This document shows, piece by piece, positions 58,594-64,000 of a stretch of 64,000 nucleotides of DNA. A model generated the notes under the pieces. It did no database searches. It was given only the letters and a program-made list of their open reading frames with translations, and was not told where the DNA came from. Within the stretch, counting starts at the first letter, position 1. The number at the start of each line of letters is the position of its first letter. This DNA comes from Deltaproteobacteria bacterium (GTDB lineage Bacteria > JADJOY01), in the NCBI GenBank assembly GCA_016713535.1, contig JADJOY010000021.1:124001-188000 (forward strand). The letters run 5' to 3'. The position numbers were made by a program, and so were the translations under genes.

Positions 58594-59853
58594 GTGTCGA
58601 TCACCACCATCCGAGGCATGAGCGACGTCTTGCCCGACGAGTCGGGCCGGTGGCGCTGGGTCGAGGAGCGTGCGCGCGCGCTCTTCCACGCGTTCGGCTA
58701 CGACGAGATCCGCACCCCGATCCTCGAGCGCACCGAGCTCTTCGTGCGCTCGCTAGGCGAGAGCACCGACGTGGTCGAGAAGGAGATGTACACCTTCGCG
58801 ACCGGGAGCGGAGAGAGCCTGACCCTGCGCCCCGAGGGGACGGCCTCGGTGGTGCGCTCGTTCGTGCAGCACGCGCTCGCGCAGCGCGGCCCCGCGAACC
58901 GGCTCTATTACCTGGGCCCGATGTTTCGCCACGAGCGCCCGCAGAAGGGCCGCTCGCGCCAGTTCCACCAGATCGGCGCCGAGGTGCTCGGCGCCGGGTC
59001 GCCGGAAGCGGACGTCGAGATCATCGCCATGTTGTGGGCGTTCCTCGGCGAGATCGGCGTCGACGGCATCCAGCTCGAGCTCACCAGCCTCGGCGACGCC
59101 GCGTGCCGGCCCGCCTACCTCGAGCGGCTGCGCAACTTCGCCGAGTCGCGCGTGGGCGAGCTGTGCGAGAACTGCACCCGCCGCCGCCTCACCAACCCGC
59201 TGCGCATCCTCGATTGCAAGGTCGAGGGCTGCCGCAAGGCGCTCGCCGACGCACCGCTGATGACCGAGCACCTGTGCGAGCCGTGTCGCACCCATCACGG
59301 CGGCGTCGAGCGTCTGCTCGCGGCCCTCGGCATCCCGTTCGTCGCGAACCCGCGGATCGTGCGCGGTCTCGACTACTACGTGCGCACGGCGTTCGAGGTC
59401 ACCACCGACCGCCTCGGCGCGCAGAACGCGGTCGCCGGCGGGGGGCGATACGACGGGCTGATCGCGAGCTTCGGCGGTCCGGACGCGCCGGGCGTCGGCT
59501 TCGCGATGGGGCTCGAGCGCGTGCTGGAGCTCGCGGCACCCACCCCCGCGGCGGCGCCGCCGGTCTTCCTCGCCAGCCACGGCGACGAGTCCCGCCGCGC
59601 GGCGTTCGGGCTCGCGCACCGGCTGCGTCTCGGGGGCGTGCGCGTCGAGACCAGCCTCGAGCCGACCAGCATGAAGAGCCAGATGCGCCGCGCGCAGAAG
59701 CTCGGCTGCGCCACGGTGCTGATGATCGGCGAGAGCGAGCTCGCCGCCGGCACGGTTCGCATCAAGGACATGACGAGCGGCGCCGAGGAAGACGCCGCGC
59801 GCGACGTCGACGCGTTGCTCGCGCGGCTCGCCCGCGCGCCGAGCGGCGCCTGA
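58594..59853 (+). CDS. hisS: Histidyl-tRNA synthetase
   Basis: 419 aa from the GTG at 58594 (SITTIRGMSDVLPDE). Class II motifs: motif 2 MFRHERPQKGRSRQFHQIGAE, the HisRS-specific LDYYVRTAFEV and GGGRYDGL, and motif 3 GFAMGLERVL; C-terminal anticodon-binding domain from about residue 325. Charges tRNA-His. It shares direction with aspS, 58 bases downstream, and is likely co-transcribed. Confidence 0.97.
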   Translation: MSITTIRGMSDVLPDESGRWRWVEERARALFHAFGYDEIRTPILERTELFVRSLGESTDVVEKEMYTFATGSGESLTLRPEGTASVVRSFVQHALAQRGPANRLYYLGPMFRHERPQKGRSRQFHQIGAEVLGAGSPEADVEIIAMLWAFLGEIGVDGIQLELTSLGDAACRPAYLERLRNFAESRVGELCENCTRRRLTNPLRILDCKVEGCRKALADAPLMTEHLCEPCRTHHGGVERLLAALGIPFVANPRIVRGLDYYVRTAFEVTTDRLGAQNAVAGGGRYDGLIASFGGPDAPGVGFAMGLERVLELAAPTPAAAPPVFLASHGDESRRAAFGLAHRLRLGGVRVETSLEPTSMKSQMRRAQKLGCATVLMIGESELAAGTVRIKDMTSGAEEDAARDVDALLARLARAPSGA

Positions 59854-59911
59854 GCGCGCCCGATCGAGAGCCCGTCTGCGTAGGTGAGCTCGTAGCACCG
59901 AGGATCCCGGA

Positions 59912-61762
59912 ATGACCGAGACCGCCACACCCGTCGCATCGCCGGGCTCCAAGGTGCCGCTGCCCATCGGCACCACGCCCTACCGGACCCACCACCTGGG
60001 AGAGCTGCGCGATACGGACGACGGGCGCAACGTGGTGCTCTCCGGCTGGGTGCACCGTGTGCGCGACCACGGCGGGGTGGTGTTCGCCGACCTCCGCGAC
60101 CGCCAGGGGATCACCCAGGTGGTGTTCCAGCCCGACACCGACGCCGAGGCGCACCGTACCGCGGAGTCGCTCAAGGACGAGTTCGTGGTGCGGATCGAGG
60201 GCACGGTGCGCAAGCGTCCGGCCGAGATGGTGAACTCGAAGCTCGCCACCGGCGCGATCGAGATCGTCGGCCACAAGGTCGAGATCCTGAACCGCGCCCG
60301 GACGCTGCCGTTCGCGATCGAGGACGAGAGCAGCGCCGGCGAGGCGCTCAGGCTCCAGTACCGCTTCCTCGACCTGCGCCGCCCGGTGATGCGCGACAAC
60401 ATCATCCTGCGCCACCGCTTGGCGCAGGAGATGCGCCGCCGCCTCGACGCGTGGGGCTTCCTCGAGATCGAGACGCCGATGCTCACGAAGTCCACCCCCG
60501 AAGGGGCGCGCGACTTCCTGGTGCCGAGCCGGCTCGCGCCGGGGAAGTTCTTCGCGCTGCCGCAGTCGCCGCAGATCTTCAAGCAGGTGCTGATGGTGTC
60601 GGGGCTCGACCGCTACTACCAGATCGTGCGCTGCTTCCGCGACGAGGACCTGCGCGCCGACCGCCAGCCCGAGTTCACCCAGGTCGACCTCGAGATGTCG
60701 TTCGCGGGCGCCGACGCGGTGATGGAGGTGGTGGAGGACGTGGTCGCGAGCGCGATCCGCGTGGGGCGCGACGTCGAGGTGAAGCGCCCGTTCCACCGCA
60801 TGACCTACGCCGAGGCGATGAGCCGGTTCGGCTCCGACAAGCCGGACGTGCGCTTCGGTCTCGAGCTGCGCGAGGTCACCGCCGCCGCCGGCCGCTCCGA
60901 GATGAAGGTGTTCCTCGAGGTGGTGAAGGGTGGGGGCGTGGTGATCGGCATGCGCGTGCCCGGTGGCGCCGCGTTCAGCCGCACCGAGATGGACGCGCTC
61001 TCCGCGGTCGCGGTGTCGTTCGGCGCCAAGGGGCTGGGCTGGATCAAGAAGCAGCAGGGGGCGTGGACGGGGCAGATCGCCAAGTTCTTCCCCGACGCGG
61101 TGCGCGCCGAGATCGACCAGAGCCTCGAGATGGGCGAAGGCGACCTCGCGGTGTTCGTCGCTGGCGCGAAGCGGGCCTCGCAAGAGATCCTGGGCCGGCT
61201 GCGGCTCCACCTCGGCGAGCAGATGAAGCTGATCCCGCAGGACGAGCTCGCGCTCTTGTGGGTGACCGAGTTCCCGCTCCTCGACTTCGACGCCGAGGCG
61301 CGCCGCTGGGTCGCGATGCACCACCCGTTCACCTCGCCCCTCGACGAAGACGTGCCGCTCCTCGACACCGACCCCGGCGCCGCGCGCTCCGACGCCTACG
61401 ACCTGGTGCTCAACGGCAGCGAGGTGGGCGGCGGCAGCGTCCGTATCCACGCCGAGCCGGTGCAGGAGCGCATGTTCGAGCTGCTCGGCATCGGCGCCGA
61501 GGAGGCGCGCGAGAAGTTCGGCTTCCTCCTCGACGCGCTGAGCTTCGGCGCGCCGCCCCACGCCGGTCTCGCCATCGGCCTCGATCGGCTGGTGACGATC
61601 CTCGCCGGTGCGCAGTCGATTCGCGACGTGATCGCGTTCCCCAAGACCCAGAAGGGGGCGTGCCCGCTGAGCGGAGCGCCGGCCGAGGTGGCCGACGCCC
61701 AGCTCCGGGAATTGAATATTCGCCTGGCCCGAACCGCCCCAACGGACGGGGGGAACAAGTGA
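59912..61762 (+). CDS. aspS: Aspartyl-tRNA synthetase (bacterial type)
   Basis: 616 aa from the ATG at 59912. N-terminal OB fold for anticodon binding (GWVHRVRDHGGVVFADLRDR), class II motif 2 (VRCFRDEDLRADRQPEFTQVD), bacterial GAD insertion in the middle and motif 3 (GLAIGLDRLVTIL). Typical bacterial length. Whether it also charges tRNA-Asn depends on residues I cannot judge by eye. Its TGA overlaps the next ATG by one base (TGATG). Confidence 0.97.
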   Translation: MTETATPVASPGSKVPLPIGTTPYRTHHLGELRDTDDGRNVVLSGWVHRVRDHGGVVFADLRDRQGITQVVFQPDTDAEAHRTAESLKDEFVVRIEGTVRKRPAEMVNSKLATGAIEIVGHKVEILNRARTLPFAIEDESSAGEALRLQYRFLDLRRPVMRDNIILRHRLAQEMRRRLDAWGFLEIETPMLTKSTPEGARDFLVPSRLAPGKFFALPQSPQIFKQVLMVSGLDRYYQIVRCFRDEDLRADRQPEFTQVDLEMSFAGADAVMEVVEDVVASAIRVGRDVEVKRPFHRMTYAEAMSRFGSDKPDVRFGLELREVTAAAGRSEMKVFLEVVKGGGVVIGMRVPGGAAFSRTEMDALSAVAVSFGAKGLGWIKKQQGAWTGQIAKFFPDAVRAEIDQSLEMGEGDLAVFVAGAKRASQEILGRLRLHLGEQMKLIPQDELALLWVTEFPLLDFDAEARRWVAMHHPFTSPLDEDVPLLDTDPGAARSDAYDLVLNGSEVGGGSVRIHAEPVQERMFELLGIGAEEAREKFGFLLDALSFGAPPHAGLAIGLDRLVTILAGAQSIRDVIAFPKTQKGACPLSGAPAEVADAQLRELNIRLARTAPTDGGNK

Positions 61763-62956
61763 TGAAGCTCGACCATCGGCGGCTCGCGGCCGCCGCGTTG
61801 CTGGTGGGGGCGTGCGCGCACCCGCCGCTCGCCGAGCTCGACGCCGCTTGGCGCGCGTACCAGACCGCGTCGAGCGCGGGCGCCGCAGAGAAGTCGCCGG
61901 ATCGCTTCCAGGAAGCGGGCGCCGCACTCGTCGAGGGGCAGGACTTCATCGACCAGGGCAACTTCGACGAGGCCCGCGAGTCGCTCAAGAAGGCTCGCCG
62001 GCTCGCCGACGCCGCCTCGGGTGGCCAGAGCGCGCCGCGTGACGAAGGCCTCGCCGAGCCACGCTCCGACGCCGGCTTCACCGACGCCCCGACCTCGAAC
62101 GAGGGCGTCCAGCTCTCGCCGCTCGTGAAGCCCGGCGGCGCGGCCAGGTCGGTGCCGGAGGCCCCGGCGGTTGCCGAGCCGGCCGCACCGAGCATCCCGA
62201 GCACTCCGAGCGTTCCGCCACCACCGCCGCCCGCACCACCCGCGGCGGCGCCCAGCGCCGCGGTCCCGTCCACGATGGTCGACGGCGCGTTGCCGGAGCG
62301 GATCGAAGCACCGGCCTCGGACGCGGCGCTCGACGAGCGCGAGTTCGCCCCGGGCGACGGCTCGACGCGCTCGGCGCCCACCCCCGAGGACACCGCGCGC
62401 GCCATCCGCGAGGAGCGCGAGCGCCTGAAGCGCGCCGCCGACGAGCGCGCCGCGACGGCGCCGGCCCCGAGCCGGCCCGGCCCCCGAGCCGGCCCCGGTT
62501 CCCGAGCCCGCGCCGGAGCCCGAGGAGCGCGCCGCGCCACCGGCGACACCCGCCGCTCCCGCCGGCGCGCGCACGTACGTGGTGAAGAAGGGCGAGACCC
62601 TCTACGAGATCGCCCGCGCGCAGTACAAGAGCGAGACCGCCTGGAAGGCGATCTACGAAGCCAATCGCGACCGCCTGCAGAACCCGGGCGACGTCCGCGC
62701 CGGCATGAAGCTGGTCCTGCCGCCGGCCTCGGCGGTGGCCGCAGGGGCCAGCGAGACCGCCCCCGCCGCGAAGAGCGCCGCCCAGACCTACACCGTGCGC
62801 AAGGGCGAGAACCTGCACACGATCGCCGACAAGATGTACGGCAGCCAGTCCTACTGGACCCTCATCCGGGACGCCAACAAGGACAAGCTCACCGACGTCG
62901 ACGAGGTGCGCGCCGGCACCAAGCTGGTGCTGCCGCCCAAGCCCGGAAGCCGCTGA
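61762..62956 (+). CDS. LysM-repeat lipoprotein (frameshift near 62470-62487)
   Basis: From the ATG at 61762, a lipobox (LLVGAC, Cys18) predicts a lipoprotein. A helical N-terminal part (DFIDQGNFDEARESLKKARRLA) resembles a TPR-like segment; then a long Pro/Ala/Glu-rich spacer. A one- or two-base shift in the GCC/CCG-rich run near 62470-62487 separates this from two C-terminal LysM domains (YVVKKGETLYEIARAQY and YTVRKGENLHTIADKMY), which bind peptidoglycan. About 397 aa after repair. Coupled to aspS by stop/start overlap, though functionally unrelated. Confidence 0.8.
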
Positions 62957-62960
62957 AAAA

Positions 62961-62989
62961 AAGGCGCCGCGACCCCTCCTCGGCGCCTT
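62961..62989. terminator. Hairpin after the LysM gene
   Basis: AAGGCGCCG (62961-62969) pairs with CGGCGCCTT (62981-62989); the plus-strand side is preceded by an A-run but followed by no T-run. It ends where the mdh promoter begins. Confidence 0.5.
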
Positions 62990-63016
62990 GACACACCTCC
63001 GGTAGGTCCATACCCT
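62988..63016 (+). promoter_or_regulatory. Predicted promoter of mdh
   Basis: A consensus TTGACA (62988-62993), 17-base spacer and TACCCT (63011-63016). The leader to the ATG at 63207 would be about 185 bases, long enough for regulation, but I recognise no known element in it. Confidence 0.6.
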
Positions 63017-63095
63017 TTCGCCCCCCACGGCGCGTCAGCGCCCCAAAAATCAAGCCGGGACATCCACTCGGAAGTCGGAACGAGCACGGGGCTGA

Positions 63096-64000
<905 letters not shown>

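Overview
The window is a very GC-rich chromosomal segment of a Gram-negative, rod-type bacterium: it carries lptE, mreB, comEC, lipoproteins with lipoboxes and an OmpA/TSP3-type outer-membrane protein. Gene neighbourhoods (metK-ahcY, yebC-ruvC-ruvA, leuS-lptE next to rpsT and murJ, lipB-lipA, hisS-aspS) fit a 'deltaproteobacterial' lineage in the broad sense (Myxococcota / Desulfobacterota / Binatota-like), but no marker here fixes the phylum. Many start codons are GTG. At least nine genes are interrupted, including universally needed ones (metK, yebC), mostly by single-base or dinucleotide shifts in G/C runs. This points to residual indel errors of a draft assembly more than to biological decay, so interrupted genes are annotated over their full extent.

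Layout. 1-10 kb: a cell-surface/modification locus with three radical-SAM proteins (two SPASM-type, one B12-binding), a GT4 glycosyltransferase, a large secreted deacetylase-like protein, a WbqC-family protein and an RpoH-like sigma factor. 10-16.4 kb: housekeeping (metK, ahcY, yebC, ruvC, ruvA, a 33-aa membrane ORF with its own promoter, mreB). 16.6-18.3 kb: a QueC-like protein with a degenerate PP-loop. 18.3-18.6 kb: tRNA-Gln and tRNA-Glu. 18.6-23.5 kb: OmpA-like protein and a cheA-cheW-cheW operon. 23.5-28.8 kb: leuS-lptE, rpsT and murJ.

28.8-36.7 kb is lineage-specific: a secreted protein of unknown function, a GH31 sulfoquinovosidase-like lipoprotein, an FAD oxidoreductase plus UbiA prenyltransferase pair, and a two-gene membrane-protein unit bracketed by copies of an unusual A/T-rich 24-nt repeat. 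36.9-47.1 kb looks like an accessory/defence island ending at a tRNA-Met gene: a PLD-helicase-DUF3427 protein, an ArnT-like membrane glycosyltransferase, an AbiEii-like nucleotidyltransferase with a small partner, a SWIM protein with a SWIM-SNF2 helicase, and a textbook MntA/HepT toxin-antitoxin pair. 47-53 kb: a secreted FG-GAP protein, a stand-alone HD-domain protein, a VanZ-like protein, a CheY-like regulator, tRNA-Ala, a PrcB-like protein, and a ~180-bp MITE-like element whose left inverted repeat supplies that gene's stop codon. 53-64 kb: lipA/lipB, an alpha/beta hydrolase, comEC, hisS, aspS, a LysM lipoprotein and the start of malate dehydrogenase.

All calls come from reading the sequence and recalling family motifs; no database search was run.
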